From Pedobacter panaciterrae (GTDB lineage Bacteria; Bacteroidota; Bacteroidia; Sphingobacteriales; Sphingobacteriaceae): a stretch of DNA of 64,000 nt. The DNA lies in contig NZ_LGEL01000031.1 of the NCBI RefSeq assembly GCF_001636695.1, positions 62,001 through 126,000 on the forward strand. The letters are read 5' to 3'. The notes under the pieces are model-generated. The model made no database searches, was not told where the DNA came from, and saw only the letters and a program-made list of their open reading frames with translations. This document shows positions 44,472 to 53,610 of the stretch, piece after piece; the stretch's first letter is position 1, and the number at the start of each line of letters is the position of its first letter. The translations under genes and the position numbers were made by a program.

Positions 44472-45818
44472 TTAGTAAATTTTAATAGGCTTTCTTCGCC
44501 CCTCCTGCAATAAGTATTTTTTATGAATGCGTACAAGCTTAATACTTAGCGAATCGCCATTAATATTAATTCCCTTAAGAAGTAATTCTTTTTTATTTAG
44601 TCGTTTTAAAGAGAAAGTTTGTACTTGCGATGTATCTGACTTATTGATAAGCTTTATAATAAACTTTCCATCGTTTTCTTTATGCTTATAACTATAAAAA
44701 TGTCTGCCGCCATTCCCCAACTGTTCATAGTTTCTGTTATTATCAGTTTGATAAACTATTCTAGGTTTTAGACTATCTACTTTAATTGGCTCATTATGTT
44801 TAATGCTTAGGGTATTCCATTCTTCGAACACTACATTTTGCCATCTTACTGAATCAGTTAATGAGTATGGTATTGTATCACCTTTTACAACAAATTCCTG
44901 AACATTATAGAAGCCTTTTATATCAGCAATTCCTTTTGCTTTCGGAAAAGGATAATTTGTGCTTTGCCATGAAAAAACAGTTAAAATGCTAAAAGAAGTT
45001 ATAACAAGAATTAATAACAACTGAAGTGCTGTTCTTAGCTTTTCGACTTTAGTTGTATATGTTGGAATGAAATTATCAGGATCACTTTTGCTTTCTTTAA
45101 CAAACAGATTGTAAAGTCGAGGAACATCGTATAAAATAATAACGCTTGCTAAAAGTAACAGGAACGAACTATATACCTGTTCTCCTATCTCATAGACGTA
45201 ATTAACCAGTACTACATTAAGCAACAAAGTGATAAGTAATCCCGCACCTATAGATGTTGTTCTTTTATGTAATAATAATAGACCTCCCAAAATTTCTAAG
45301 AACCCTAGAAACGGCACATAACCTGCGGATGAAATAGCATTGGTGAGATAGTATACTTTCCATAAAAGAAACTCGCCGTATGCGGTATGTAAATCGCTTA
45401 ATGTTGGTTCTGGTATCTGAATAGGTACAAGTTTTATGATACCTGTAAAAATTACAGCCAATGCCAATCTATATCTGAGTAAAACCCTTAGCCAATAATA
45501 TAGCTGGTTGTATTCTATTTTATTTTTTTCTCCTGGCAGATTTCTCCAAATCACTGCTCCTGTTGTAGCGACAACTAGTGCTATTAACCAATTATAATAA
45601 CCTTCTAAATGGCTACCAACGTATAAGCTTTCTGAAATGAATGAAGTCCTAAACGTTGCCAGTTGAAAAATACTCTGAAAGGAAAAACCTCCGTAGGCAA
45701 GTGAACGATAAAGATTCAAATCATACGGAATAGAAAGTATGATGAAGAAAATCAGACCCAATCGAAATATAAATACTTCGATTGGAGTCCATTTTTTAGT
45801 TGTTATTTCTGCGCTCAT
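44472..45818 (-). CDS. DoxX-like membrane protein with C-terminal soluble domain, copy 1
   Basis: 448 residues. Same plan as the neighbour: an N-terminal helix (about 13-28), the core YYWLRVLLRYRLALAVIFTGIIKLVPIQIP, then LEILGGLLLLHKRTTSIGAGLLI and more helices to about 275, and a soluble C-terminal part. YWLR-RYR-A---I--GIIK--P-Q-P is common to both proteins. It begins 6 bases after the SusD stop, so it is cotranscribed with SusC and SusD. The paired DoxX proteins suggest a membrane complex that works with the SusCD uptake system. Confidence 0.7.
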   Translation of the reverse strand: MSAEITTKKWTPIEVFIFRLGLIFFIILSIPYDLNLYRSLAYGGFSFQSIFQLATFRTSFISESLYVGSHLEGYYNWLIALVVATTGAVIWRNLPGEKNKIEYNQLYYWLRVLLRYRLALAVIFTGIIKLVPIQIPEPTLSDLHTAYGEFLLWKVYYLTNAISSAGYVPFLGFLEILGGLLLLHKRTTSIGAGLLITLLLNVVLVNYVYEIGEQVYSSFLLLLASVIILYDVPRLYNLFVKESKSDPDNFIPTYTTKVEKLRTALQLLLILVITSFSILTVFSWQSTNYPFPKAKGIADIKGFYNVQEFVVKGDTIPYSLTDSVRWQNVVFEEWNTLSIKHNEPIKVDSLKPRIVYQTDNNRNYEQLGNGGRHFYSYKHKENDGKFIIKLINKSDTSQVQTFSLKRLNKKELLLKGININGDSLSIKLVRIHKKYLLQEGRRKPIKIY

Positions 45819-45824
45819 GATTAC

Positions 45825-47204
45825 TTAGTTATAGCCCGGGTTTTGTACCAAATCATCATCTACTTCTAAATCATTAAAAGGAATAGGAAAAATCCATAGG
45901 TTAGAATCTGTTACACCCAAAACTTCTCCGGCTTTTTTAGTTCTTGTCAAATCAAACCAACGATGAGGTTCAAGAGCAAATTCTAACCTACGTTCTTTTG
46001 CTATTGCACTTAAAAGTAAAGCCGGATCTGAAATACTCTCTATTGTTGCATGTGCCCTGCCTTTCACAGCATTCAAATCTTTTAAAGCAAGATCTGCATT
46101 GGGTCCAGGTATTTTTAAATAGGCTTCTGCTCTGATAAGATATTGCTCTGACAACCTAAGAATATAGGCAGGGTTTTCGCCGGTAGCTCGCCAGTATAAT
46201 TTTTGTACAAAATAATTTCTAATTGCCTGCGATGAATTATCTTCTATCAGAGATTTTCTATCTCCTCCGATAGCAGCATTTTGCAAATCGGCATAAATAG
46301 TTGGTCCTGGTGCAAATTGGTTCCTGTAGTCTTTACTTGACCAGGATCCAAAATGAGCACTTTGATCTGCTGTTGCAAATGCCAATTCAAAAATAGATTC
46401 TTTAGTATTCAGGTTACCTAAAATAGTTGCCCAACTCACTAACTCATAATTACTATCTGCTATGATTAAAGAGGAATAGTCAATTGCTTTTTGCCAGTCT
46501 TCGTTATATAGATGCACTCTTGATTTTAAGGCATATACCGTCTTCTTTGTTGCTCTGTTTCTATTAACAGCTGCAGGAAGTAATCCTTCTGCTACATCCA
46601 GATCTCGCAGAACTTGCTGATAGACCTGCTTCTGATTACTTTGTTTTACCCCGGCAAAATCATTTGGTGATACCGTAGCTTTCAGAACGATTGGAACATT
46701 ACCCCATGCCCTGGCCAAATCAAAATACGCCAGAGCTCTTATAAAATAAGCTTCTCCAACATATTGATTTTTTAAAACGGCACTAATTTTTGCCTCAGGC
46801 AAAGAATTAACTTTATCAATTACATTATTAGCTCCGTTGATAACCGTAAATATCTGCGACCAAACATTATTGAGCAGAGTGTTATCAGCTCTATAAGTAT
46901 GACTAGGAAAGGCATTATAATAATTTAGGGTTCCTACCCATATATGGTCGCCACTTGATAAATATGCTGTTGCGGCATAACCATCTCCTCCATAATAAAG
47001 TCTATTTTGCAATTGACTGTACACTCCATTAATTGCTGTTTGCGCAGTAGCAGCATCAACAATAACTGAACTATTCGATACAGACTCCACTGGCTGTACA
47101 TCCAGGAAACTATCAGTGCAAGAATAATTAGCGAGTAGTATAGTTAGAAAAAACAATCGCTTTATTTTTTTGATATATTTTGATTTTGACATGATTCTAT
47201 TCAT
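45825..47204 (-). CDS. SusD/RagB family outer-membrane lipoprotein
   Basis: 459 residues. A signal peptide with Cys near residue 29 (ANYSC) marks a lipoprotein, though the lipobox is weak. The SusD signature is present: FLDVQPVESV at the start, YFIRALAYFDLARAWGNVPIV (TPR-like helix), SKDYRNQFAPG, and the C-terminal IAKERRLEFALEPHRWFDLTRTKK with DLVQNPGYN at the end. It forms the lid of the SusC transporter and binds the substrate. It begins 7 bases after the SusC stop. The start could also be the ATG at 47192. No glycan-binding hint or glycosidase is near. Confidence 0.92.
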   Translation of the reverse strand: MNRIMSKSKYIKKIKRLFFLTILLANYSCTDSFLDVQPVESVSNSSVIVDAATAQTAINGVYSQLQNRLYYGGDGYAATAYLSSGDHIWVGTLNYYNAFPSHTYRADNTLLNNVWSQIFTVINGANNVIDKVNSLPEAKISAVLKNQYVGEAYFIRALAYFDLARAWGNVPIVLKATVSPNDFAGVKQSNQKQVYQQVLRDLDVAEGLLPAAVNRNRATKKTVYALKSRVHLYNEDWQKAIDYSSLIIADSNYELVSWATILGNLNTKESIFELAFATADQSAHFGSWSSKDYRNQFAPGPTIYADLQNAAIGGDRKSLIEDNSSQAIRNYFVQKLYWRATGENPAYILRLSEQYLIRAEAYLKIPGPNADLALKDLNAVKGRAHATIESISDPALLLSAIAKERRLEFALEPHRWFDLTRTKKAGEVLGVTDSNLWIFPIPFNDLEVDDDLVQNPGYN

Positions 47205-47211
47205 TTAATAA

Positions 47212-50200
47212 TTAAAAAGTAGCATTGATACCGAACTGTATCGTTCTAGGATGTGGAGGCATAGAAAAATCCAAGCCTTGTACTGTAGCTCCTGCTTGTC
47301 TTTGAGCAACATTGACTTCCGGATCCGGACCACTATACTTTGTAAATGTTAATAAATTGGTAACGTTAGTATATAACTTCAATTTCTTTAACACTTTCTG
47401 CTTTGCTATAATAGACTGCGGAAGTGTGTAACCCAGAGACACACTTTTCAATCTAATGAATGAACCATCCTCAAGAAATCTGCTGCTTTCATAATTATGA
47501 TTGAAACTGCCATCCGAATTTGCTTTAGTCGTTACCCTTGGTATGTCTGTGATATCACCAGGCTTTTGCCATCTATCCATCATACTTTGTAGCATAGACC
47601 AGGATGTACCTCTCGAACCGGCGTGTTCTTGAAAATAACGGTTCATGTTAAACACTTTGTTTCCTTGTGAGAAGTAGAAATAAAAAGAAAAATCTATCCC
47701 TTTATACCTTAAGGTATTATTAAACCCACCTTGATAGGCCGGCCAGGCATCTCCAACAATTTGGCGGTCATCAACGGTTATTTTTCCATCTTTAGTTCTG
47801 CTATCGTCATATACTGCATTCCCAGTTTGCGGATCTACATATAACTGTTTATACAGCCAAAATGAATACAGTGGATAACCTTCTTCTAACCTAACCCAGT
47901 CTCTGTTATATTGAGTAAAAGCTTTTTTCAATTTCTCAATCTTGTTTTTATTATGGGAAACATTGAATGTTGTAGACCATTGAAAATCCTTTGTCTGGAT
48001 GTTAACAGTATTAACTTGTACTTCAAAGCCCTTATTGCTCATCTCACCAAGGTTTTGGAATACAGATGAGAAACCGGTTTTAGCAGGTACAGGAACTTGT
48101 AAAAGTAAATCTGTTGTGTATTTATTGTAAAAGTCTAAACTTAAGCTCAGTCTCTTTTTAAGAAATGAAGTTTCTAAACCAATATTCCATTGTCTGGTAG
48201 TTTCCCATTTCAGGTCTTCATTACCTAACTGTGATGGAGAGACACCTGGGCTACCCAAATAATTATTACCTCCTGTCCAAAGACCTAAAGAAGCGAAATC
48301 TGGAATACCTTGATTGCCGGACCAACCAAGACTAGACTTTATCAAAACATCATCAACAAAGCTAAATCTATCTTTAAAGAAGTCTTCTTTACTTACTCTC
48401 CATGCTAATCCAACAGAAGGGAAAGTAGCCCACCTATTATTGGCACCAAAACGTGATGATGCATCTGTTCTTAAGTTAGCATCAAGTATATATCTATCTT
48501 TGTAGCTATAGTTAAGCCCGCCGAAATAAGATATAAGCGCCGATGGCAGAATTCCAGTGGTAGAACCAGTAGTAATTGCGGCGGATGATATAGAGCTAAA
48601 TTGAGTACTCGGAAAATTTGTACCATTAATTGTAGAACGATTAAACTCATTTTTCTGCAAGGTATTGCCTAAGAAAAAAGAAAGAAAATGCTCGTTATTT
48701 GAAACTGGAATATAACTCAATAACTGCTCTGCAATCCAAATGCGTTCTGAAGTTAATGCGGTAGTTGCACTTCCATTTGCCGATCTTCCTTCATTTAAAT
48801 TGGCATTATAATAAATTACCTCATTATAGCTGTTGTCATCTAAGCTAAAAGAACTTTTAAAACTTAAATTCTTTAATATATCCCATTTTACAAAGCCATT
48901 TCCGATAAAACGTTTTGTATACGCATGACTATTACTATTTTCCAATAATACGTAAGGATTGTTAAAACGCTCAGCTCGATTGTAGCTTCCATCAGCATTG
49001 AAAATAGGTGTTAACGTAGGAGTGTGCAATCCTGTATTTGTAATGCCACCAGTATCTCCTGTTGGAACAATTCTTCTATTTATATTACTATAAGAAAGAC
49101 TTGTTCCTATTTGTAATGTCTTAGTTATATTATGGTCCAGATTAGTTCTAAAACTAGTTCTATTAAAATCTTGCAATTTCAAAATAGAAGGTGATTTAGT
49201 AATCTCACCACTTACATAAAATGAGGTATTATTATCCCCTCCTGTAATAGATAAATTATTTACTGTCTGATTTGCAGTTCTAAAAATGATGCCTAATCTA
49301 TCGTAAGTGCCTTGATCTTCTGGATTACCTTGCCCTCCTTCGCTGGTAGGTCTATAAGGTCTTGCCTCAAAAGCTCCCCCATCATTAATCCACTGCTCAT
49401 TTAAAATTAACGCGTGTTCTGGCCCTGAAACTAAATCCCAAATCTTTGGCACTGTAGCAATTCCGAAATTACTATTGAAATTTATTTCTGTTTTTTTACC
49501 TTTTTTACCTCTTTTTGTAGTAATAATAATTACACCATTGGCACCTCTTGAACCGTAAATTGCTGTAGCGTTTGCATCTTTTAAAATTTCTAAAGATTCT
49601 ATATCTGCAGGGTTTATATCAGCAAGCGGATTGGATGTTTGTCCTCCAGCTCCCACACTTTGTAGTGATTGACTGTTTATAAAAACACCGTCTATAATAT
49701 ATAAAGGGTCATTGTTTGCATTAATTGACGTGGCTCCTCTTAACCTCACTAATGCAGCCCCCCCTTCCACTCCAGATGCTGACGATATTTGCAGACCAGG
49801 AGCTAATCCCTGTAATTTCTCAGTGAAGCTCGTTCCTGAATTATTAGCGAGTTTGTCTCCTTTCACTTCAGTTATAGCACTTGTAATATTTGATCGTTTC
49901 TTTTGAGAGTATCCAACAACTACAATCTCATTTAACTTTCTATTATCTTCTTTAAGTTCTACTGTAAATGGAGAGCCGTCGACCTTAACCACAGACTTTT
50001 CATAACCTATGTAACTTACTATGATAGTATATGGAAAAGATTGCCCGGTAACCAAAATAAACTCTCCATTACTATCAGTTTGAGTTTGGTTGGTAACTCC
50101 ATCAATCTGTACCAATGCTCCCGGCAAAGATTCTTTGGTATTTGCATCTACCACTTTGCCCTTGAGGGTAGAATTAATTAATGGTTTGGTTTGTGCTGAT

Positions 50201-50310
50201 AGCTGAAAAGAAAGAACAGCAAACAGATAAAGTACAAGTCCAAATTTAGAGACATACTTTATTTTGGCAGAAACATTATAAAAATGCTTTGCCTTCTTAA
50301 AATTTTGCAT
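47212..50310 (-). CDS. SusC/RagA family TonB-dependent transporter
   Basis: The frame is open from 50394, but the ATG at 50308-50310 fits the usual SusC start (MQNFKKAKHFYNVS, then a hydrophobic stretch and LSAQTK), so about 1032 residues. After the signal peptide a CarboxypepD_reg-like domain (LKGKVVDANTKESLPGAL) is followed by a plug with TonB-box-like NEIVVVGYSQKK, GAAL RLRGATSI and PLYIIDGVF. The barrel follows and ends with GINATF. It is the first gene of a five-gene operon with SusD, two DoxX-like proteins and an MBL-rhodanese. No ECF sigma or anti-sigma gene is near, so control is not of the classic SusC-sigma type. Confidence 0.92.
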   Translation of the reverse strand: MQNFKKAKHFYNVSAKIKYVSKFGLVLYLFAVLSFQLSAQTKPLINSTLKGKVVDANTKESLPGALVQIDGVTNQTQTDSNGEFILVTGQSFPYTIIVSYIGYEKSVVKVDGSPFTVELKEDNRKLNEIVVVGYSQKKRSNITSAITEVKGDKLANNSGTSFTEKLQGLAPGLQISSASGVEGGAALVRLRGATSINANNDPLYIIDGVFINSQSLQSVGAGGQTSNPLADINPADIESLEILKDANATAIYGSRGANGVIIITTKRGKKGKKTEINFNSNFGIATVPKIWDLVSGPEHALILNEQWINDGGAFEARPYRPTSEGGQGNPEDQGTYDRLGIIFRTANQTVNNLSITGGDNNTSFYVSGEITKSPSILKLQDFNRTSFRTNLDHNITKTLQIGTSLSYSNINRRIVPTGDTGGITNTGLHTPTLTPIFNADGSYNRAERFNNPYVLLENSNSHAYTKRFIGNGFVKWDILKNLSFKSSFSLDDNSYNEVIYYNANLNEGRSANGSATTALTSERIWIAEQLLSYIPVSNNEHFLSFFLGNTLQKNEFNRSTINGTNFPSTQFSSISSAAITTGSTTGILPSALISYFGGLNYSYKDRYILDANLRTDASSRFGANNRWATFPSVGLAWRVSKEDFFKDRFSFVDDVLIKSSLGWSGNQGIPDFASLGLWTGGNNYLGSPGVSPSQLGNEDLKWETTRQWNIGLETSFLKKRLSLSLDFYNKYTTDLLLQVPVPAKTGFSSVFQNLGEMSNKGFEVQVNTVNIQTKDFQWSTTFNVSHNKNKIEKLKKAFTQYNRDWVRLEEGYPLYSFWLYKQLYVDPQTGNAVYDDSRTKDGKITVDDRQIVGDAWPAYQGGFNNTLRYKGIDFSFYFYFSQGNKVFNMNRYFQEHAGSRGTSWSMLQSMMDRWQKPGDITDIPRVTTKANSDGSFNHNYESSRFLEDGSFIRLKSVSLGYTLPQSIIAKQKVLKKLKLYTNVTNLLTFTKYSGPDPEVNVAQRQAGATVQGLDFSMPPHPRTIQFGINATF

Positions 50311-50400
50311 AATTTTAAAAACGGTTTTAGTTAAAAATGATTGATTCAGAATGATTGGAGACTGGTAGGTAATTGGAATTGCATACCAGAACAAAGGGGA

Positions 50401-50425
50401 AGACAGGTTTTACCTGTCTTTTTTT
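50401..50425 (+). terminator. Rho-independent terminator on the + strand, antisense to susC leader
   Basis: AGACAGGT (50401-50408), 3-base loop, ACCTGTCT (50412-50419), then six T. It is oriented for + strand transcripts, yet the only gene to its left is susC on the minus strand, so it points to an untranslated + strand RNA that starts inside the susC leader or 5' coding region. Confidence 0.65.
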
Positions 50426-50660
50426 ATTATATTCAACAACAGCAGCACGTCATCTGAGCTATATTTCCACTGGATTTTAAAGGGGGATAGTTAAGACGTA
50501 AATTTCTCTTCATGATATGTTTCTATTATTTTGGCGTAAATGTATAACTAAAAAATTAATTAGCCAATTAAATCTACCTTATTAGTAGACTTAATTTTCC
50601 TACAGAATAAAAAGAGATAAGTTCAACCAAAAAAGACATAACTATTGATGCAGTGGAATA

Positions 50661-50690
50661 CAAAAAAGCCCTGTTGATCTTATATCAACA
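50661..50690 (-). terminator. Terminator of the AraC gene
   Basis: On the minus strand: TGTTGAT-N5-ATCAACA hairpin (50672-50690) followed by GGGC and TTTTTT. It is 42 bases after the AraC stop at 50732. Confidence 0.6.
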
Positions 50691-50731
50691 AAATAATATC
50701 AGTGTTTTCAAAGAGTTAAATAAATGACAGA

Positions 50732-51646
50732 TTAGTTGAATGTCGATCTGAATTGTGCAGGAGATTTTCTAGTCTTCATTTTAAAGAGCCTGCTGAAAGA
50801 CTGCGGATATTCAAACCCTAATTTATAAGCTACTTCGTTAATTGTCATGTTCGTTGTGGAAAGTAAATCTTTTGATCTCTCAATCAGTTTTTGATGAATA
50901 TGCTGCTGGGCGTTTAAGCCGGTCAGTGAACGTAGCATGTCGCTCAAATAGTTGGGAGTATAATTTAAAGCTTCCGCTAGGTATTGAACTGTAGGAATAC
51001 CGTTGTTAACCGCTTTCTCATCTTCAAAGTATAGATTTAACAATTCTTCCAATTGCAGAAGGAGGTCATTGTTAACTATCCGCCGCGTTAGGAACTGGCG
51101 TTTATAAAAACGTTTAGCATAACTTAAAAGCAATTCAATCTGCGCGATAATCAACTCATGGCTGAAATCGTCTATCCGGCTATTGAGCTCTTCACGGATG
51201 ATATAGAAAATTGACAGCATCGTTGCCTTCTCCTGCTCTGATAAGTAAAGTGATTCGTTTGCAGCATAAGAAAAGAAACCGAACTGTTTAATCTTCGCAG
51301 CTAATGGATAACTTTGAAAAAAATCCGGGTGGATGAATAGCACTAAACCTTCGGCCCCCAAATAACCTTCCATCTTACCTAGAATCTGATTAGGTGCCGC
51401 AAACACCAAACTACCCTCATCGAAATCATAATAGCCCTGTCCATATCGGAATTTACCGCCCAGTTTGGTGACTAAAATAATCATGTAGAAATTTAACACA
51501 TAGCTCACAGGAACCCTGCACAAGTGAAGCAATTCTTTAGCATCCACTAAGGTCACCATGGGGTGGACAGGCCCCGGTAAGCCAGCCATACGATGTAGAT
51601 CCGTAATGGACTCCAGTTTAATTACTTTCGGCGTTTCGTTCTTCAT
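50732..51646 (-). CDS. AraC family transcriptional regulator
   Basis: I prefer the ATG at 51644-51646 (304 residues; MKNETPKVIKLESITDL), which matches the lengths of the paralogues. N-terminal cupin-like domain (FRYGQGYYDFDEGSLVFAAPNQ, NESLYLSEQEKA) and C-terminal helix-turn-helix with NEVAYKLGFEYPQSFSRLFK...SPAQFR. It is 77 bases downstream of the SDR at 51724 and likely controls it. It lies next to the SusC operon, so regulation of that operon is possible but not shown. Confidence 0.85.
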   Translation of the reverse strand: MKNETPKVIKLESITDLHRMAGLPGPVHPMVTLVDAKELLHLCRVPVSYVLNFYMIILVTKLGGKFRYGQGYYDFDEGSLVFAAPNQILGKMEGYLGAEGLVLFIHPDFFQSYPLAAKIKQFGFFSYAANESLYLSEQEKATMLSIFYIIREELNSRIDDFSHELIIAQIELLLSYAKRFYKRQFLTRRIVNNDLLLQLEELLNLYFEDEKAVNNGIPTVQYLAEALNYTPNYLSDMLRSLTGLNAQQHIHQKLIERSKDLLSTTNMTINEVAYKLGFEYPQSFSRLFKMKTRKSPAQFRSTFN

Positions 51647-51723
51647 TTTTAAAGATAACGATAACCGATGACTGGAATTGCCATCCATCGGTTATAAATT
51701 AGATTTAGACCCCACTTAAATAT

Positions 51724-52494
51724 TTACCACGGAAGAGGACCGTCTGGGCCTGTAAAGCTACCAGTCGGGCTGTCTGTATCAAGCGCCGCGAGAACAAGCG
51801 CTTTTGCACCAACTTCAACCGAGTCGGTACCCTGGAAGTCGTTCATGGCAGTCGCGGTAAAACTTGGGCTTGCCGCGCGAACTTTTATTCCGGTTTCCTC
51901 AAGCTCAATCGCAAGTGCCAGGGTCATGGCATTAAGTGCTGTCTTCGAAGCCGAATAGGTTGCCCCAAAATAAGACCGATATGGAAAGTTCACATCGGAG
52001 TTTAGCGTCAATGATCCCAGTGCACTTGAGATGTTAATGATGCGTCCGGAATTAGAAAGACGAATGAGTGGCAGCATTGCCTGCGTAACCGCCAGTACGC
52101 CTAAAACGTTGGTTTCAAAAAGGGTTCGTATTTCATCCAGAGATGCTACGCTAGCTTTGCTCGATTCCAATACTTCTGATACCGATGAATAATTGCCTGA
52201 TTGGGCAATCGCTGCATTATTGACCAGCAGATCCAGCCGGCCAAACTCGGCAGTGATACGCTCAGCTGCGCTATTGATACTTTGCGCGTCAGTCACATCT
52301 AATTGAATTGGGTAAGCGCTTTCACCGATTTCTTCGGAAGCTTTTTTGCCATTTTCGAAATCCCTCGATCCCAAAAGGACTAAATATCCTTGTCCCACCA
52401 GCTCTTTAGCAACCTGCTGTCCTAATCCTTTGTTGCCGCCCGTAATTAGTGCAATAGACTGGCTTTTTAATGATGATTCTATTTTTATTTCCAT
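51724..52494 (-). CDS. Short-chain dehydrogenase/reductase
   Basis: 256 residues, classical SDR. TGGNKGLG near residues 17-24, NNAA (variant of NNAG) near 91, ISSALGSL with the catalytic serine and YSASK. The SKTAL helix and TAMNDFQG are typical of NADPH carbonyl reductase-like SDRs. Codon use looks richer in G and C than in most neighbours. It pairs with the AraC gene 77 bases downstream. About 250 bases without genes follow upstream to the divergent CysE gene. Confidence 0.85.
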   Translation of the reverse strand: MEIKIESSLKSQSIALITGGNKGLGQQVAKELVGQGYLVLLGSRDFENGKKASEEIGESAYPIQLDVTDAQSINSAAERITAEFGRLDLLVNNAAIAQSGNYSSVSEVLESSKASVASLDEIRTLFETNVLGVLAVTQAMLPLIRLSNSGRIINISSALGSLTLNSDVNFPYRSYFGATYSASKTALNAMTLALAIELEETGIKVRAASPSFTATAMNDFQGTDSVEVGAKALVLAALDTDSPTGSFTGPDGPLPW

Positions 52495-52746
52495 AAGATT
52501 TGATTAATGTAACAAAAGTCATCAATCACCAATACGCAATTATAACCAAATCAAGGACATTTATAACCAAAACAAAACTCATTACTGGTAACTCGCAATG
52601 TCAATTAAATCAAAAATGTTATAACGACGTAATGATCTGTTTTTATCTATATAGAAGATAAATTAAAAATATACTACTAAATTGATAGATTTAATTCTAT
52701 ATATTGCGACTAGGACAGTATCCCATTTATCCCTCATTATACCACG

Positions 52747-53589
52747 ATGGTTAACACATCCTTAAAAAACAACATGAAATCACAACAGTCAAGTACATTT
52801 ATTGAGCTGCTCTTTCAGACCCATAAAGCCGAATGGGAGGCTACGCCTTCGAATGATCAGGCAATACACTGGCTCAACGATCTGCTGGAGTTCTTATTCC
52901 CTAACCACCGGCTAAACAAGAAAATTATATATGAAGGCCAGCTGAGGAAAAACCAGATCGAGCTGGAAAATGTCCTGCTGAGCTATCTTGATACCGATCA
53001 GCTCAACATCGGCCAGGTGGTCGGCAGCTTCTATGCCTCCCTGCATCAGATTTACCAGGATCTAAGACTGGATGCGAACTACATTTATGAAAATGATCCC
53101 GCAGCCAACAGTGTACACGAGGTCATAGTTTCTTATCCGGGGTTTTATGCCATTGCAGTTTACCGTATTGCGCATCAGCTTTCTCTTCTGGAAATCCCTG
53201 TCCTGCCCAGGATATTAAGCGAACATGCACATGGAAAAACGGGAGTGGACATTCATCCCAGTGCCCAAATCGGCATTCCCTTCTGCATCGACCACGGTAC
53301 CGGAATTGTGATCGGTGCAACCAGTATCATTGGTAAGAATGTATGCATCTATCAGGGAGTAACCTTAGGTGCTTCACAGGTGAGCAAGGTATTGTCCAAT
53401 ATTAAGCGGCATCCAACTGTAGAGGATAACGTAACCATTTATGCGCGTAGCACCATCCTGGGAGGCAGAACTGTTGTCGGCCATAACAGTACCATTGGCG
53501 GAAGCGTCTTTTTAACAAAGAGTGTCGAACCTTACTCCCATGTTTTCAACACCCATCAATTACGTATCGAGGTCAAATCAAATGTTTGA
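52747..53589 (+). CDS. cysE: Serine O-acetyltransferase (CysE/EpsC-like)
   Basis: 280 residues. Left-handed beta-helix hexapeptides: GVDIHPSAQIG, IDHGTGIVIGATSIIG, VCIYQGVTLGA and TILGGRTVVG. DHGTGIVIG is the typical CysE acetyl-CoA/serine site. The N-terminal helical part (about 1-125) is longer than in short O-acetyltransferases and matches the EpsC/serine acetyltransferase class. It makes O-acetylserine for cysteine synthesis. It lies 21 bases before the antiporter gene and is divergent from the SDR. The start may be the ATG at 52774. Confidence 0.85.
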   Translation: MVNTSLKNNMKSQQSSTFIELLFQTHKAEWEATPSNDQAIHWLNDLLEFLFPNHRLNKKIIYEGQLRKNQIELENVLLSYLDTDQLNIGQVVGSFYASLHQIYQDLRLDANYIYENDPAANSVHEVIVSYPGFYAIAVYRIAHQLSLLEIPVLPRILSEHAHGKTGVDIHPSAQIGIPFCIDHGTGIVIGATSIIGKNVCIYQGVTLGASQVSKVLSNIKRHPTVEDNVTIYARSTILGGRTVVGHNSTIGGSVFLTKSVEPYSHVFNTHQLRIEVKSNV

Positions 53590-53610
53590 TCATTGAAATA
53601 AAACAGGCAT

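Larger units (their letters stand above)
50311..50731. other. Leader region between susC and the AraC gene
   Basis: No gene. It holds a clear + strand terminator (50401-50425) and a hairpin plus T-run that would terminate the AraC gene on the minus strand (50661-50690). The susC promoter must lie here, but I find no exact TTTG-N19-TAnnTTTG box on the minus strand. Confidence 0.6.
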
